Shown: in pieces, positions 10,207 to 21,704 of the stretch
Position numbering within the stretch: position 1 is the stretch's first letter
Layout of the letters: every line of letters begins with the position of its first letter
DNA from: Prochlorococcus sp. AG-347-J14
GTDB lineage: Bacteria > Cyanobacteriota > Cyanobacteriia > PCC-6307 > Cyanobiaceae
DNA length: 64,000 bases
Direction: 5' to 3'
Assembly (NCBI GenBank): GCA_003281505.1
Contig: QCBU01000002.1
Span: forward strand, 124,001-188,000
Program-made: the position numbers and the translations under genes
Notes under the pieces: model-generated
Told to the model about the DNA's origin: nothing
Database searches by the model: none
What the model saw: the letters and a program-made list of their open reading frames with translations, nothing else

Positions 10207-11265
10207 ATGGCAATAATTTCTTCCAATATAGGCGATAATAATTTTTCTTTTCGTAAAAAAGAACTTAGGCTAGTTGATTCAAAAAACTTTCCAGAAGAAA
10301 AGAGAAATAATAATTTGAACTTAGCTAGGCCTCTTAATTTAAAAGAATTTATTGGCCAAGAACAACTTAAATCTTCTTTAAGAATAGCTATAGATGCTTC
10401 AATTATTAGAAAAGAACCTTTGGAGCATACTCTTTTATATGGACAGCCTGGCCTAGGTAAGACTACTCTTGCTTTTTTGATAGCTCACGAATTGAATACA
10501 AAATGTAGGATTGCGACTGCACCTGCAATTGAAAGACCAAGAGATATTGTAGGTTTACTTCTTGGATTAAAAGAAGGTGAAGTTTTATTTATCGATGAGA
10601 TACATCGCTTAAATAGGTTAACTGAAGAGTTGTTATATTCTGCAATGGAGGATTTTAGACTTGACTTAACTATGGGAGCTAATAGAGGAGCCCGCTGCAG
10701 AACAATTAATCTTCCTAGGTTTACTCTGATTGGCGCGACAACTAAATTAGCCTCAATTAGCGCACCTCTAAGAGATAGATTTGGGATATCTCAGAAAATT
10801 GAATTTTATACATGTGATGAATTAAAACAAATTATTGTTAATTTTTCCCGATTAATAAACCTCAATTTAGAAGATGAAGCATCTTATGATTTGGCAAAGA
10901 TATCTCGAGGGACTCCAAGAATTGCTTTAAGATTATTAAGACGAGTTAGAGATTATGCTCAAGTTGTTATGAAAACTAATACTATCTCAGTGAATTTAAT
11001 AAAAAAAGCTTTAAATTCTTACCATATAGACGAAAAAGGATTGGATTCTTTAGATAGAAACTATTTATCTTTTCTTAACCAAAACAATAATATTCCAACT
11101 GGCCTTGATTCAATTGCATCTGGGTTGGGCGATGATTCTTCAATGTTAGAATTTGTAGTTGAGCCATATCTCATTAAAATTGGTTTTCTCACGAGAACTC
11201 CTCGAGGAAGATTGCTTACTGCTTTAGGAAAAAAGTACATTGATTCAAAAGATGATAACTTTTAA
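10207..11265 (+). CDS. ruvB: Holliday junction branch migration helicase RuvB
   Basis: 352 residues of the AAA+ family. Walker [10 protein letters not shown] (near 79), Walker [11 protein letters not shown], sensor 1 GATTKLA and arginine-finger region PLRDRFG are all visible, and the C-terminal winged helix ends [20 protein letters not shown]. RuvB drives branch migration with RuvA during recombination repair. An N-terminal extension of about 30 residues precedes [14 protein letters not shown]. The next gene begins inside its last codons. Confidence 0.97.
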   Translation: MAIISSNIGDNNFSFRKKELRLVDSKNFPEEKRNNNLNLARPLNLKEFIGQEQLKSSLRIAIDASIIRKEPLEHTLLYGQPGLGKTTLAFLIAHELNTKCRIATAPAIERPRDIVGLLLGLKEGEVLFIDEIHRLNRLTEELLYSAMEDFRLDLTMGANRGARCRTINLPRFTLIGATTKLASISAPLRDRFGISQKIEFYTCDELKQIIVNFSRLINLNLEDEASYDLAKISRGTPRIALRLLRRVRDYAQVVMKTNTISVNLIKKALNSYHIDEKGLDSLDRNYLSFLNQNNNIPTGLDSIASGLGDDSSMLEFVVEPYLIKIGFLTRTPRGRLLTALGKKYIDSKDDNF

Positions 11266-12040
11266 AAAAGTTAAGGTTTGTTTTTTATTAATTTTTATTT
11301 TTTTCAATATTTTTTATATTGCACCATGCTATTCATTATCTTTGAGAGAGGATTTGTTTAAAAATGCGTTGGATCTTAGTTCAGGCGGAAAATTTAATCT
11401 TGCTTTACAAGAATGGAATCAATATCTCGATTCTTATCCTGATGATGCTGCAGGTTTTAGCAATAGAGGAAATGTAAGACTTGTTGTAGGAGATGTTAAG
11501 GGATCAATAGATGACCAAAACAAGGCAATAAGTTTGAATCCTAGTGAAATAGATCCTTACATTAACAGGGGAATAGCTGAGGAGGCATTGGGTTTATGGT
11601 CGCAAGCAAAAAAGGATTATATGTTCGTTATTTCCCTAGATAGTAAAAATTTCTCTGCATTATATAATTTAGCTAACGTCGAAGGATCTACATCCCATTG
11701 GGATAAAGCAAGAGATTTATTCTCAAAAGCTGCTTTAAATAATCCAGGATTTGCTATGGCTAGGTCAAGTTTAGCGTTAGCAGATTTCCAGTTGGGAAAT
11801 ACTGATGAAGCTGAAAAAGAATTAATAAAGTTAATTAGACGTTATCCAACTTTTGCAGATGCTAGGGCAGCTTTAACAGCTTTGAATTGGTCTAATGGTG
11901 AAGTTGGTAAAGCAGAGAGTAATTGGATAGCAGTAACTGAATTAGATCCTAGATATAGTGATGAAGAATGGTTAAAAAAAATAAGAAGATGGCCTCCACA
12001 ACCAATTAAAGATTTAATGAATTTTATCGATTTAAAATAA
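11252..12040 (+). CDS. secreted tetratricopeptide repeat protein
   Basis: About 262 residues. A hydrophobic N terminus ([20 protein letters not shown]) looks like a signal peptide, possibly a lipoprotein since Cys is followed by Tyr-Ser, though the lipobox is not classical. At least four TPR units follow (for example [49 protein letters not shown]). TPR proteins are scaffolds for protein complexes; several in cyanobacteria assist photosystem assembly, but a role here is speculation. I chose ATG at 11252 (14 bp overlap with ruvB) over the TTG at 11240, which only adds four residues before the signal. Confidence 0.85.
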   Translation: MITFKKVKVCFLLIFIFFNIFYIAPCYSLSLREDLFKNALDLSSGGKFNLALQEWNQYLDSYPDDAAGFSNRGNVRLVVGDVKGSIDDQNKAISLNPSEIDPYINRGIAEEALGLWSQAKKDYMFVISLDSKNFSALYNLANVEGSTSHWDKARDLFSKAALNNPGFAMARSSLALADFQLGNTDEAEKELIKLIRRYPTFADARAALTALNWSNGEVGKAESNWIAVTELDPRYSDEEWLKKIRRWPPQPIKDLMNFIDLK

Positions 12041-12043
12041 GTA

Positions 12044-13228
12044 ATGAATAGAGATCAGTTACATAAAAAAATTGATTCGTTTAATGATGAACTAATTACC
12101 TTAAGAAGACATATCCATGAGCATCCGGAATTAAGTGGACTTGAAAATCAAACAGCAATCTTGATCAGTGGTTTTTTAAAAAATATTGGTTGGAATGTTA
12201 AAGAATCTGTTGGCAGGACAGGAGTTATAGCTGATTTTGGTCCCCAAGATAAAGGCATTATAGGTCTAAGAGTGGATATGGATGCATTGCCAATATTTGA
12301 AGAAACTAAATTAAGTTTTTCTTCAAAAGTAGATGGTGTTATGCATGCATGTGGCCACGATTTGCATATCTCGATTGGATTAGGTGTGGCAAAAATTATT
12401 AAGGATTTAAAACTAAATTTTGGGACTCGGATAATTTTTCAGCCTGCTGAAGAAATTGCGAGTGGAGCTAGATGGATGATTAAGGATGGTGCAACTAATG
12501 ATTTAACACATATTTTAGGGGTTCATGTCTACCCTGATTTATCCGTAGGGACCATTGGCATTAAAGAAGGAAGTTTAACTGCAGCTGCTGCAGAACTTAA
12601 AGTTGAGATTAAAGGGAAATCAGGCCATGGCGCTCGACCTCATGAAGGAGTTGATGCTATTTGGGCAGCGTCTAAAGTTATCTCGGGAATTCAAGAATCA
12701 ATAACACGGAAGTTAGACCCATTAGATCCTGTAGTAATAACTTTTGGGAAAATAAATGGTGGTAATGCATTTAATATTCTCGCAGAAAAGGTTAATTTAA
12801 TTGGCACTGTTAGATGCACAAATCGAAATGTCTTTACGAATATTGGAAATTGGCTGAATGAAAATATCATTTCTTTAGCTAATAGTTGCGGAGCTGAAGC
12901 AAAAGTAATATTTAGAGAAATCACCCCGGCAGTTAATAATAATTCCAAAATTAATAGAGTCATTAGAGATTCGGGAATTAATGTTTTGGGTCAAGAAAAT
13001 GTTATTGAACTACAAAAACCATCATTAGGAGCTGAGGATTTCGCGGAATTCTTGAAAGATATTCCAGGTGCTATGTTTAGGCTTGGCGTTTCTAATTCAA
13101 ATGGATGTGCCCCTCTTCATAGTTCTAAATTTGATCCAGATGAAAGAGCTATTTCTGTTGGAATTAAAGTGATAACAGAATCTATAATAAAATTAAATAA
13201 TAAAAAAATTAATAATATTGGCAAATGA
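12044..13228 (+). CDS. M20-family amidohydrolase (aminoacylase/hippurate hydrolase type)
   Basis: 394 residues. Zinc-peptidase M20D hallmarks are HEHPELSGLE (near 25), VDMDALP, MHACGHDLH with metal ligands (near 103) and FQPAEE with the catalytic Glu-Glu (near 136), followed by the dimerisation domain and LGAEDFAEFL with the last metal ligand region. Family members cleave N-acyl or amide bonds of amino acids, some auxin conjugates. The exact substrate is unknown. It begins three bases after the TPR gene and overlaps the next small gene by 4 bp, so it is within an operon. Confidence 0.9.
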   Translation: MNRDQLHKKIDSFNDELITLRRHIHEHPELSGLENQTAILISGFLKNIGWNVKESVGRTGVIADFGPQDKGIIGLRVDMDALPIFEETKLSFSSKVDGVMHACGHDLHISIGLGVAKIIKDLKLNFGTRIIFQPAEEIASGARWMIKDGATNDLTHILGVHVYPDLSVGTIGIKEGSLTAAAAELKVEIKGKSGHGARPHEGVDAIWAASKVISGIQESITRKLDPLDPVVITFGKINGGNAFNILAEKVNLIGTVRCTNRNVFTNIGNWLNENIISLANSCGAEAKVIFREITPAVNNNSKINRVIRDSGINVLGQENVIELQKPSLGAEDFAEFLKDIPGAMFRLGVSNSNGCAPLHSSKFDPDERAISVGIKVITESIIKLNNKKINNIGK

Positions 13229-13440
13229 AAATTAATAAAAAGTTTATTTTATCTTTTGTGGCTCCTTTCATGATCCTCATATCTGCTATCGGATTCATCT
13301 TTAGAGATAATTCGAGGAAGATTTTTTATTTACCTATTGGCTTAATGGGTTTTGTAATTATTTTGGAGAAGGGTATAAGCAGACAATTGGATAGAAAAAA
13401 TATTTTAAAAAAGATAAAGTCTTATCAAAAAGTTAAATAA
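13225..13440 (+). CDS. small two-span membrane protein of unknown function
   Basis: 71 residues. Two hydrophobic segments (FILSFVAPFMILISAIGFIF and IFYLPIGLMGFVIIL) flank a basic loop, and the C-terminal end is strongly basic (RKNILKKIKSYQK), so the tail should stay in the cytoplasm. It overlaps the M20 gene by ATGA, indicating coupled translation. It may belong to a small cyanobacterial family (DUF3188 comes to mind, uncertain). No function can be assigned. Confidence 0.7.
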   Translation: MKINKKFILSFVAPFMILISAIGFIFRDNSRKIFYLPIGLMGFVIILEKGISRQLDRKNILKKIKSYQKVK

Positions 13441-13510
13441 AATATTTTTATTTATTTTCACGCAATTTGAGATGACTATTTATTAGAAAAGAGCTATTAA
13501 TAAGATTAAT

Positions 13511-13590
13511 ACTAGGGGTGCTAAGAAATTTAACTTAGCTGAGATCATACCCTTTGAACCTGAATCATTGATTTTGATGCAGGGAAGTGG
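13511..13590 (+). ncRNA. TPP riboswitch (THI element) in the thiC leader
   Basis: The segment contains the conserved TPP aptamer blocks in order: GGGGTGC (13515-13521), GCTGAGA, then ACCCTTTGAACCTGAAT, and the closing GATGCAGGGAAG. The start of thiC lies about 45 bp further on. TPP binding would repress thiC. No strong terminator is visible between the aptamer and the ATG; a short palindrome TTTGATCAAA and an AGGA ribosome site at about 13628 suggest control of translation initiation, but this is inference. Confidence 0.93.
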
Positions 13591-13636
13591 AGATTTGATC
13601 AAACTTTAGTAATAACAATTTTAAAATTAGGAAATT

Positions 13637-15007
13637 ATGAGAAGTTCTTGGATTAAGCCTCGCCTTGGGAAACAAAATGTAACTCAGATGAACTTTGCGA
13701 GAAGTGGATATATTACTGAAGAAATGGATTTTGTTGCTAAAAAAGAGAATCTACCTTCTTCTTTAATAATGGAGGAAGTGGCGAGAGGAAGATTAATTAT
13801 TCCAGCTAATATTAACCATTTGAATCTTGAGCCAATGTCTATAGGTATTGCTTCTAGATGCAAAGTTAATGCCAATATTGGTGCATCACCTAATGCAAGT
13901 GATATTAACGAAGAAGTAGAAAAGCTCAAACTAGCTGTTAAATACGGTGCTGATACTGTTATGGATCTGTCTACGGGAGGAGTAAATTTAGACGAAGTGC
14001 GGCAAGCAATTATTCAAGAATCTCCTGTTCCCATAGGAACTGTTCCTGTTTATCAAGCTTTAGAAAGTGTACATGGTTCAATAGATAGACTAACAGAAGA
14101 CGATTTTCTTCATATTATTGAAAAACATTGTAAGCAAGGGGTAGATTATCAAACTATTCATGCTGGTCTACTTATTGAGCATTTGCCAAAAGTTAAAGGA
14201 AGAATTACTGGAATTGTTAGTAGAGGGGGAGGTATTTTGGCTCAATGGATGTTACATCATTTTAAGCAAAATCCCCTCTATACAAGGTTTGACGATATTT
14301 GTGAAATTTTCAAAAAATATGATTGTACTTTTTCTTTAGGAGATTCACTAAGGCCTGGATGTTTGCATGATGCATCTGATGATGCTCAGCTAGCTGAATT
14401 GAAGACCTTAGGCGAGCTTACTCGAAGAGCATGGGAACATAATGTTCAAGTAATGGTTGAGGGTCCTGGTCATGTACCTATGGATCAAATTGAGTTTAAT
14501 GTGAGAAAGCAAATGGAAGAATGTTCAGAAGCTCCTTTCTATGTACTTGGTCCATTAGTAACAGATATTTCTCCTGGGTATGATCATATATCAAGTGCTA
14601 TTGGAGCGGCGATGGCAGGGTGGTATGGAACTTCTATGTTATGTTATGTAACCCCAAAAGAACATCTAGGTCTCCCAAATGCAGAAGATGTACGAGAAGG
14701 ATTAATTGCTTATAAAATAGCTGCTCACGCTGCTGATATAGCAAGACATAGAGCTGGCGCACGTGATCGAGATGATGAACTTAGTCATGCAAGGTATAAC
14801 TTTGATTGGAATAAACAATTCGAACTTTCATTAGATCCAGAAAGGGCAAAGCAGTACCATGATGAAACGCTACCTGAAGAAATCTTTAAAAAGGCCGAGT
14901 TTTGTTCAATGTGTGGTCCAAAACATTGTCCAATGAATTCAAAGATTTCAGATGAATCTCTTGATCAGTTAAAAAATAAACTTGAAGGATGTAATACTTC
15001 AGCGTAG
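13637..15007 (+). CDS. thiC: phosphomethylpyrimidine synthase ThiC
   Basis: 456 residues, matching the short cyanobacterial form. It is a radical-SAM enzyme that converts aminoimidazole ribotide into the thiamine pyrimidine (HMP-P). The Fe-S cluster motif CSMCGPKHC lies at the C terminus (about 433-441), as in all ThiC. Other signatures are [23 protein letters not shown] and [14 protein letters not shown]. It is controlled by the upstream TPP riboswitch. Confidence 0.98.
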   Translation: MRSSWIKPRLGKQNVTQMNFARSGYITEEMDFVAKKENLPSSLIMEEVARGRLIIPANINHLNLEPMSIGIASRCKVNANIGASPNASDINEEVEKLKLAVKYGADTVMDLSTGGVNLDEVRQAIIQESPVPIGTVPVYQALESVHGSIDRLTEDDFLHIIEKHCKQGVDYQTIHAGLLIEHLPKVKGRITGIVSRGGGILAQWMLHHFKQNPLYTRFDDICEIFKKYDCTFSLGDSLRPGCLHDASDDAQLAELKTLGELTRRAWEHNVQVMVEGPGHVPMDQIEFNVRKQMEECSEAPFYVLGPLVTDISPGYDHISSAIGAAMAGWYGTSMLCYVTPKEHLGLPNAEDVREGLIAYKIAAHAADIARHRAGARDRDDELSHARYNFDWNKQFELSLDPERAKQYHDETLPEEIFKKAEFCSMCGPKHCPMNSKISDESLDQLKNKLEGCNTSA

Positions 15008-15020
15008 TTATTATTACTAG

Positions 15021-17027
15021 TTATAGAATTTGTTTGGTCCTCTTAACTACGTTTTCAACTGTAAATCCAAAATTTTTCATACATTCTCCACCTGGTGCTG
15101 ATGCGCCGAATCTATCCATAGTAATACAAATTCCATCAAAACCTGTATATTTATGCCAACCAAATGAATGGGCAGCTTCTACTACAACTCTCTTTTTCAC
15201 ACTACTAGGTAAAACACTTTCTTTGTAAGATTCTTCTTGCTCTTCGAAAAGTTCTACACAAGGCATAGAAACAACTCTAATTTTTTTACCCAAGCTTGAA
15301 ATTTCCTTACTTGCTTCAATGCAAAGATTCAGTTCACTTCCAGTGCCAATAAATATTAGATCTGGTGTTCCTTCGCAATCGGAAACTACATATCCTCCTA
15401 GGGCAACTTTGTCGATCGAAGTATTTTCCTGATTTGGCATACCTTGTCTACTTAAACAAAGTGCAGAAGGCCTTTTTCGATTTTGAATAGCAAGCTTATA
15501 AGCTCCACTTGTCTCATTTCCATCACCTGGTCTGAAAACAAGCATGTTAGGCATGGCACGAAGAGAAGGGATAGTTTCAATAGGTTGATGTGTTGGGCCA
15601 TCTTCACCTACACCAATTGAATCATGGGTTAATACGTAGATCACTCCTAGTTCACTGAGTGCCGAAAGTCTCATTGAACCTCGCATATAATCTGCGAAAA
15701 CAAGGAAGGTTCCACCATAAGGAATAAGACCACTATTGTGATAGGCAATTCCATTAAGTACAGCTGCCATTGCATGCTCTCTTACACCAAAATGTAAATA
15801 TCTTTTTTCAGGACTATCAGACTGAAATGATCCAGTCTCTCCCTTGATATCTGTGTAGTTAGAGTGAGTTAAATCTGCGGATCCACCAATTAATTCTGGT
15901 AGGTTAGGTCCTAAAGTACCTAAACATATTTGTGAATGCTTTCTGGTGGCTAAACCTTTATCATCCGGAGTATAAGAAGGGAGATCTGTGTCCCAATTTT
16001 CAGGTAATTGCCCTTTTAACATTCTGTTTAGCTCGGCTCCTTCAGAGGGATATTTTTTTTGATATTCTTCAAATTTAGAATTCCATTCTTTCTCTAAATT
16101 TTCGCCTTTGTTTATTGATTTCCTAAAATGCGCATATACTTCATTTGGTATTTCAAATGGAGGATATTCCCAATTAAGAAACTCTCTAGTTAATTTAGCC
16201 TCTTCTTCTCCAACGGCTGCTCCATGAATTCCAGCAGTATCTGATTTATTGGGTGAACCATAACCTATGGTTGTAGAAATTTTTATAATTGAAGGTTTGT
16301 CTGTAATAAGTTTTGCTTTTTCGATAGCTTCAGTAATTCCTTTAACATCATGATTCCCATCTTCAACATGTTGTACATGCCATCCATAAGCTTCGTATCT
16401 TTTTAAAACATCTTCGGTGAAAGAAACGTCAGTTCGCCCATCAATTGTAATTTGATTATCGTCATAGAGTGCAATTAATTTTCCGAGCTTAAGGTGACCA
16501 GCTAATGAGCAGGCCTCTGATGCAATACCTTCTTGGTTACAGCCGTCACCCATTATTACGTAGGTATAGTGATCAACGATATTGCAATCAGACTTATTAA
16601 ATTTGGCTGCTAGGTGAGTTTCAGCTATTGCTAGACCAACTGCATTTGAAATTCCAGCTCCAAGTGGACCAGCTGTAACCTCAACACCTTCAGTTTCGAA
16701 TGTTTCTGGATGTCCTGGAGTTTTTGATCCCCATTGTCTAAATTCTTTAATATCTTCTATCGAAACTGATTTGTATCCTGTCAAATGAAGCAAAGAATAT
16801 AACAGCATACAACCATGACCAGCTGATAACACAAAACGGTCTCTGTTGAACCATTTTGGGTTGTTAGGGTTGTGATTAAGAATGTTTTGCCACAATGCAT
16901 AACCCATAGGAGCACATCCCATGGGCAATCCAGGATGTCCACTATTAGATTTATTTACTGCATCTACAGCAAGCATTCTTATACTATTTACACAAAGTGA
17001 TTCTAATGAAACAGATGCAGCGACCAT
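15021..17027 (-). CDS. tkt: transketolase
   Basis: 668 residues. Thiamine-diphosphate binding GDGCNQEG (near 156) with its downstream Asn, the conserved GHPGLPMG near residue 27, [16 protein letters not shown] (near 470) and the substrate-phosphate site are all present. It exchanges two-carbon units in the Calvin cycle and pentose phosphate pathway. It converges with thiC, 13 bp apart, a neat pairing of a thiamine-making and a thiamine-using enzyme but probably without regulatory meaning. It lies 43 bp downstream of fabF on the same strand. Confidence 0.98.
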   Translation of the reverse strand: MVAASVSLESLCVNSIRMLAVDAVNKSNSGHPGLPMGCAPMGYALWQNILNHNPNNPKWFNRDRFVLSAGHGCMLLYSLLHLTGYKSVSIEDIKEFRQWGSKTPGHPETFETEGVEVTAGPLGAGISNAVGLAIAETHLAAKFNKSDCNIVDHYTYVIMGDGCNQEGIASEACSLAGHLKLGKLIALYDDNQITIDGRTDVSFTEDVLKRYEAYGWHVQHVEDGNHDVKGITEAIEKAKLITDKPSIIKISTTIGYGSPNKSDTAGIHGAAVGEEEAKLTREFLNWEYPPFEIPNEVYAHFRKSINKGENLEKEWNSKFEEYQKKYPSEGAELNRMLKGQLPENWDTDLPSYTPDDKGLATRKHSQICLGTLGPNLPELIGGSADLTHSNYTDIKGETGSFQSDSPEKRYLHFGVREHAMAAVLNGIAYHNSGLIPYGGTFLVFADYMRGSMRLSALSELGVIYVLTHDSIGVGEDGPTHQPIETIPSLRAMPNMLVFRPGDGNETSGAYKLAIQNRKRPSALCLSRQGMPNQENTSIDKVALGGYVVSDCEGTPDLIFIGTGSELNLCIEASKEISSLGKKIRVVSMPCVELFEEQEESYKESVLPSSVKKRVVVEAAHSFGWHKYTGFDGICITMDRFGASAPGGECMKNFGFTVENVVKRTKQIL

Positions 17028-17070
17028 TGTTTTAAAATAAGTTAAGTTGGAAATACAGAATTGGTTGTCT

Positions 17071-18315
17071 TCAATTCATTTTGCTGAAAGCAAGGCAAAC
17101 ATTGTGACCACCAAAGCCGAAAGAATTAGAAAGAGCAACTCCTATTTGAGCTTCTCTTGCATTATTTGGTACATAATCAAGATCACATTCAGGATCTGGA
17201 TTGACGTAGTTAATTGTAGGAGGGATAAAATTATGTGTCAAAGAAAGTATACAAGCTACAGCTTCTATACCTCCTGAGCCTCCTAGGAGATGACCAGTCA
17301 TCGACTTAGTAGAGCTTACAGGAATGAGGTAAGATCTGTCTTTAAAAATAGATTTAATTGCAGAAGTTTCATTTTTATCATTAGCTGATGTACTTGTCCC
17401 ATGCGCATTTATGTAATCAATTTTTTCAATGCTAAGACAGGTTTCTTCAATTGCTAATTTGATGGCTTCTGCGCCACCAACACCGCCTGGAGATGGAGCA
17501 GTAATATGATGAGCATCACATGTTGTTCCATATCCAATTATTTCTGCGTAAATTCTTGCATTCCTTTTTTGTGCATTTTCTAAAGTCTCTAAAACAAGAA
17601 TTCCAGATCCTTCTCCAATAACAAATCCATCTCTTTCTGCATCAAAAGGTCTGCTTGCAGTTTGAGGGCTGTCATTTCTGAAAGAAAGAGCTTTGGCACT
17701 GGCAAAACCAGCTACACCAAGAGGTGTAATACTTGCTTCTGCTCCTCCACAGACCATTGCATCTGCTTTTCCAAGCTGGAGTAATCTAAAAGAATCACCA
17801 ATTGCATTTGAACCAGCAGCGCAAGCGGTAGAAACCGAGGAACTTGGTCCTTTTGCTCCCAAAGCGATGGCAGCTAAACCTGTTGCCATGTTTGGAATCA
17901 TCATTGGGACTGTAAATGGACTTACTCTTTTAGGACCTTTATTACTCAATATTTGAGCTTGAGTTTCCATAGTTAGTAAGCCTCCTACACCAGAACCAAT
18001 AATCACACCAATTCTTGATGCATTAGTTTCAGTAATTTCAAGTCCAGAATCTTTAAAGGCTTGCTTTGCAGCAATAACTCCAAACTGGGAAAAACGATCC
18101 CATCTTTTGCATTCTTTAGCTTCAATAAAATCTTCAGATTGGAGATTTTTTACTTCTGCAGCAAATTTGCAGGGATGTTGCTCAGGATCAAAGAGAGTAA
18201 TATCTGAGACCCCATTAGTACCCGTTTGAAGACCGACTAAATATTCATCAATGTTATTACCAATTGGAGTTACTGCACCAATACCAGTAATAACTACTCG
18301 ATGGAAATTTGGCAT
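17071..18315 (-). CDS. fabF: beta-ketoacyl-ACP synthase II
   Basis: 414 residues. The catalytic triad is visible: Cys165 in [10 protein letters not shown], His in [16 protein letters not shown] (near 305) and His in [12 protein letters not shown] (near 342). It elongates acyl chains in type II fatty-acid synthesis. acpP, its carrier partner, lies six bases upstream on the same strand, the common fabF-acpP arrangement. Confidence 0.98.
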   Translation of the reverse strand: MPNFHRVVITGIGAVTPIGNNIDEYLVGLQTGTNGVSDITLFDPEQHPCKFAAEVKNLQSEDFIEAKECKRWDRFSQFGVIAAKQAFKDSGLEITETNASRIGVIIGSGVGGLLTMETQAQILSNKGPKRVSPFTVPMMIPNMATGLAAIALGAKGPSSSVSTACAAGSNAIGDSFRLLQLGKADAMVCGGAEASITPLGVAGFASAKALSFRNDSPQTASRPFDAERDGFVIGEGSGILVLETLENAQKRNARIYAEIIGYGTTCDAHHITAPSPGGVGGAEAIKLAIEETCLSIEKIDYINAHGTSTSANDKNETSAIKSIFKDRSYLIPVSSTKSMTGHLLGGSGGIEAVACILSLTHNFIPPTINYVNPDPECDLDYVPNNAREAQIGVALSNSFGFGGHNVCLAFSKMN

Positions 18316-18321
18316 TCTTAA

Positions 18322-18561
18322 CTAACCTTTTTTTTCTTCGATGAATTTTACTGCATCACCAACAGTAGCGATTCCTTCAGCTGCTTCATCGGGAATTTCA
18401 ATATCAAATGCTTCTTCTAAAGCCATAACGAGTTCAACGGTATCTAGGGAATCTGCACCTAAATCATTTTGGAAATTTGAATCTGATTTTACTTCTCCTG
18501 CTTCAACGCTTAATTGTTCCGAAACAATTGAACAGACTTTTTCGAGGATTTCTTGTGACAT
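18322..18561 (-). CDS. acpP: acyl carrier protein
   Basis: 79 residues, acidic. The phosphopantetheine attachment Ser38 sits in [12 protein letters not shown]. It carries growing acyl chains for FabF and the other fatty-acid enzymes. The ATG is followed by [16 protein letters not shown], the typical first helix. It is divergent from psaC across 133 bp. Confidence 0.98.
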   Translation of the reverse strand: MSQEILEKVCSIVSEQLSVEAGEVKSDSNFQNDLGADSLDTVELVMALEEAFDIEIPDEAAEGIATVGDAVKFIEEKKG

Positions 18562-18652
18562 AGTTTATGGAAATTACTAATTATCTATTTGATTTTATGC
18601 CCTAGAGTTAACAAGAGTGAAGCATATCTTAATTTTTTTAATTTCTTTGTAA

Positions 18653-18940
<288 letters not shown>

Positions 18941-19022
18941 ATTTTTTATAGTGCAGTTTTAAGAGAGTCCATGTTTTACTAAATGCGACTTTTATTTCAA
19001 TATAATTGAAAAAAAAATTCGT

Positions 19023-20918
19023 ATGTGTGGAATAGTTGCTGTTACTGGATATAAAAAAGCTTTACCATTATTAATAAATGGTTTAGAAAAACTTGAATAT
19101 AGAGGATATGATTCCTCAGGTATTGCAATAATAAATTCCGAAACAAATTGTATTTCGTGTAATAAGGCAGAAGGAAAACTAAAGAATTTAATAAGTCATC
19201 TTAGTGACCATGATATCCCTGGGACTGTAGGTATAGGTCATACTCGATGGGCAACTCATGGAAAGCCTGAGGTTAAAAACGCACATCCTCACACCGATAG
19301 TTCAGGATCCATAGCAGTTGTTCAAAATGGCATTATTGAAAATTTTCAAGATTTAAAAAAGAAATTAGAGAAAGAGGGCATTATTTTTAATTCTGATACA
19401 GATACCGAAGTAATTCCTCACCTTATTCAAAGAGAGTTAAATACATTAAATAAACTTAATCTTGAGAACAATGGATCAACATTATTAGTGGCTGTAAGAA
19501 ATGTAATATCTGATTTAGAGGGATCTTATGCTCTGGCAGTGTTATGGTCTGGAGCTCCAACCTCTTTGGTAGTTGCAAGGAGGCAAGCGCCTTTAATTAT
19601 TGGTTTGGGTGAAGGAGAATTTATTTGTGCAAGTGATACTCCAGCAATTGCAAATTTTACGAATATTATTCTGCCTATGGAGGATGAAGAAATAGCTTTA
19701 TTAACTCCGCTTGGCGTTGAAATATATGACTCAAACAACGAGAGACAATATCGAAATCCAGTTTCTTTAAAAGTTTCAGAGCAAATAATGGATAAGATGA
19801 ATTTTAAACACTATATGTTAAAGGAGATATATGATCAGCCTGAGACTATAAAAAACTGGTTAGAAAATTATTTAATTAAAAACTTAGATGATGGCCAATA
19901 TCAAATCAACTATCCCTTTGATATAGAGTTTTTTGAATCAATAGAAAGAATAGAAATTATTGCTTGTGGCACAAGTAAACATGCTGCAATGGTAGGTAGC
20001 TTTTTGTTAGAACAATTTTCTGGTATCCCTACAAATGTCTTTTATGCAAGTGAATTTCGATATTCGCCACCCCCGTTATTGCCAAATACATTAACTATTG
20101 GGGTCACACAATCTGGAGAAACTGCTGATACCATCGCTGCTATAGATATGGAAATTAAAAGACGGTCTCCAATTGAAGATCAAAATTTTAAACCCAACCT
20201 CATTGCGATAACAAATAGAAAAGAGAGCTCGATAGGAAGGCAAGTTTCAAATATAATTGATATTTGTGCAGGAATAGAAGTAGGAGTTGCAGCAACAAAA
20301 ACTTTTTTTGCTCAATTACTTTCTTTTTATGGCTTAGCAATAAAATTTGCGGAAATTAAAGGTAGTCGAAGCTTAAATGAAATAAATAATCTAATAACTG
20401 AACTTATAAAACTTCCTCCATTAATAGAAAATCTTTTAGAGCAACATAATAAATCTTCAGAAAAGCTGGCACATGATTTTTTTAATATTAAAGATGTTAT
20501 TTTTTTAGGAAGGGGTATAAATTATCCTATTGCACTTGAAGGAGCTTTAAAACTCAAAGAAATTAGTTACATTCATGCGGCTGGCTATCCAGCTGGCGAG
20601 ATGAAACATGGTCCAATAGCTTTGTTAGATAAAAAAGTCCCTGTAATTTCTATTGCTTCCCCTGGTGAAGTTTTCGATAAAGTTATCAGTAATGCTCAAG
20701 AAGCAAAAGCTAGAGATTCATTTTTGATTGGGATTGCTCCTGAATGTAATGGAACTGAAATTTTTGATTATTTGATGAAAGTCCCTTCCTCTAATGAATG
20801 GATTTCGCCTTTACTTAACATAGTGCCTTTACAATTATTGAGCTATCATATCGCAGCCCACAGAGGACTTGACGTGGATCAGCCAAGAAATTTAGCTAAA
20901 AGTGTAACTGTGGAATGA
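19023..20918 (+). CDS. glmS: glutamine-fructose-6-phosphate aminotransferase
   Basis: 631 residues. The N-terminal glutaminase domain starts with the catalytic Cys2 (MCGIVAV) and contains YRGYDSSGIA and GHTRWATHG. Two SIS sugar-isomerase domains follow (ACGTSKHAAM and GRGINYPIALEGALKLKEISYIHA-type segments), and the protein ends KSVTVE as usual. It makes glucosamine-6-phosphate for peptidoglycan and outer-membrane sugars. The gene has its own 82-bp spacer after psaC. I see no glmS ribozyme upstream. Confidence 0.98.
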   Translation: MCGIVAVTGYKKALPLLINGLEKLEYRGYDSSGIAIINSETNCISCNKAEGKLKNLISHLSDHDIPGTVGIGHTRWATHGKPEVKNAHPHTDSSGSIAVVQNGIIENFQDLKKKLEKEGIIFNSDTDTEVIPHLIQRELNTLNKLNLENNGSTLLVAVRNVISDLEGSYALAVLWSGAPTSLVVARRQAPLIIGLGEGEFICASDTPAIANFTNIILPMEDEEIALLTPLGVEIYDSNNERQYRNPVSLKVSEQIMDKMNFKHYMLKEIYDQPETIKNWLENYLIKNLDDGQYQINYPFDIEFFESIERIEIIACGTSKHAAMVGSFLLEQFSGIPTNVFYASEFRYSPPPLLPNTLTIGVTQSGETADTIAAIDMEIKRRSPIEDQNFKPNLIAITNRKESSIGRQVSNIIDICAGIEVGVAATKTFFAQLLSFYGLAIKFAEIKGSRSLNEINNLITELIKLPPLIENLLEQHNKSSEKLAHDFFNIKDVIFLGRGINYPIALEGALKLKEISYIHAAGYPAGEMKHGPIALLDKKVPVISIASPGEVFDKVISNAQEAKARDSFLIGIAPECNGTEIFDYLMKVPSSNEWISPLLNIVPLQLLSYHIAAHRGLDVDQPRNLAKSVTVE

Positions 20919-20948
20919 TAAGTTTCTAATAAATTTTTATATTTTAAT

Positions 20949-21488
20949 TTATAGCTCTAAAAGGCCATTTGGAGGACTGATGATTAGAAAATTATTTTTT
21001 ATATCTACTAATGGAACTATTTCTTTAACAAATGGTATAAAAACTTCTTTTTGATTTTTAAATAGTTTAATAACAAGTAAATTATTTTTCTCATTTTCTA
21101 AATTAATAACTTTCCCAATTGTTTTTAAGTCGCTATTTTCTAAAATCTTGACCTCCAGATTTATAAGTTCCAACAAGTGGAATTCTTCCTTTTTTAATTT
21201 AGGTAGTTTATCGGCTTTCACAAGGATTTTAAATTTTTTTAGTTGTTCTGCATGATTTCTTGTATTTATTCCTTGGAGCTTAACTACAAAGGTTTCCTTA
21301 CCAGGTTGTTTGAAACCAGATATAAGTTTTATTTTTGAAGGAGGTTCATTTTCTTTTTGCAACCATCTCATTCCTGGTTTTGAAAATCTTTCTTCAAAAT
21401 CACTTAGAGATTTAACCTTTACCTGTCCATTAATTCCATGACATGATGTTATTAATCCAACAGTTAACCATTCATTTTCAAGTATCAT
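20949..21488 (-). CDS. rimM: 16S rRNA processing protein RimM
   Basis: 179 residues. The N-terminal RimM fold starts [20 protein letters not shown], followed by a PRC-barrel domain (about 95-175) ending [23 protein letters not shown]. RimM assists maturation of the 30S head and binds S19. The protein is divergent from the small ndhS gene by only 24 bp. Confidence 0.94.
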   Translation of the reverse strand: MILENEWLTVGLITSCHGINGQVKVKSLSDFEERFSKPGMRWLQKENEPPSKIKLISGFKQPGKETFVVKLQGINTRNHAEQLKKFKILVKADKLPKLKKEEFHLLELINLEVKILENSDLKTIGKVINLENEKNNLLVIKLFKNQKEVFIPFVKEIVPLVDIKNNFLIISPPNGLLEL

Positions 21489-21512
21489 ATATTTTATTAG
21501 GAAGAGTGTTTT

Positions 21513-21698
21513 ATGGAATTATCAACTAAACCTATACTCCCCGGATCTTTTGTTGTTGTAAAAGACACTAACTCTATATACAGAGGATATAAAGGATTTG
21601 TACAAAGAGTTACAAAAAAAAGAGCAGCGGTTCTGTTTGAAGGGGGGAATTGGGATAAACTCATAACTTTTCAGCTATCGAATTTAGAAATAGTATAA
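21513..21698 (+). CDS. ndhS: NDH-1 subunit NdhS (ferredoxin-binding, SH3-like)
   Basis: 61 residues. The motif [36 protein letters not shown], read piecewise, matches the short cyanobacterial NdhS family, an SH3-like subunit that helps dock ferredoxin to the photosynthetic NDH-1 complex. It starts 24 bp from the divergent rimM start with an AGGAAGAG ribosome site, and runs convergently into rnc, leaving 6 bp. The family assignment is from memory of short conserved blocks ([11 protein letters not shown]). Confidence 0.72.
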   Translation: MELSTKPILPGSFVVVKDTNSIYRGYKGFVQRVTKKRAAVLFEGGNWDKLITFQLSNLEIV

Positions 21699-21704
21699 AA
21701 AAAA

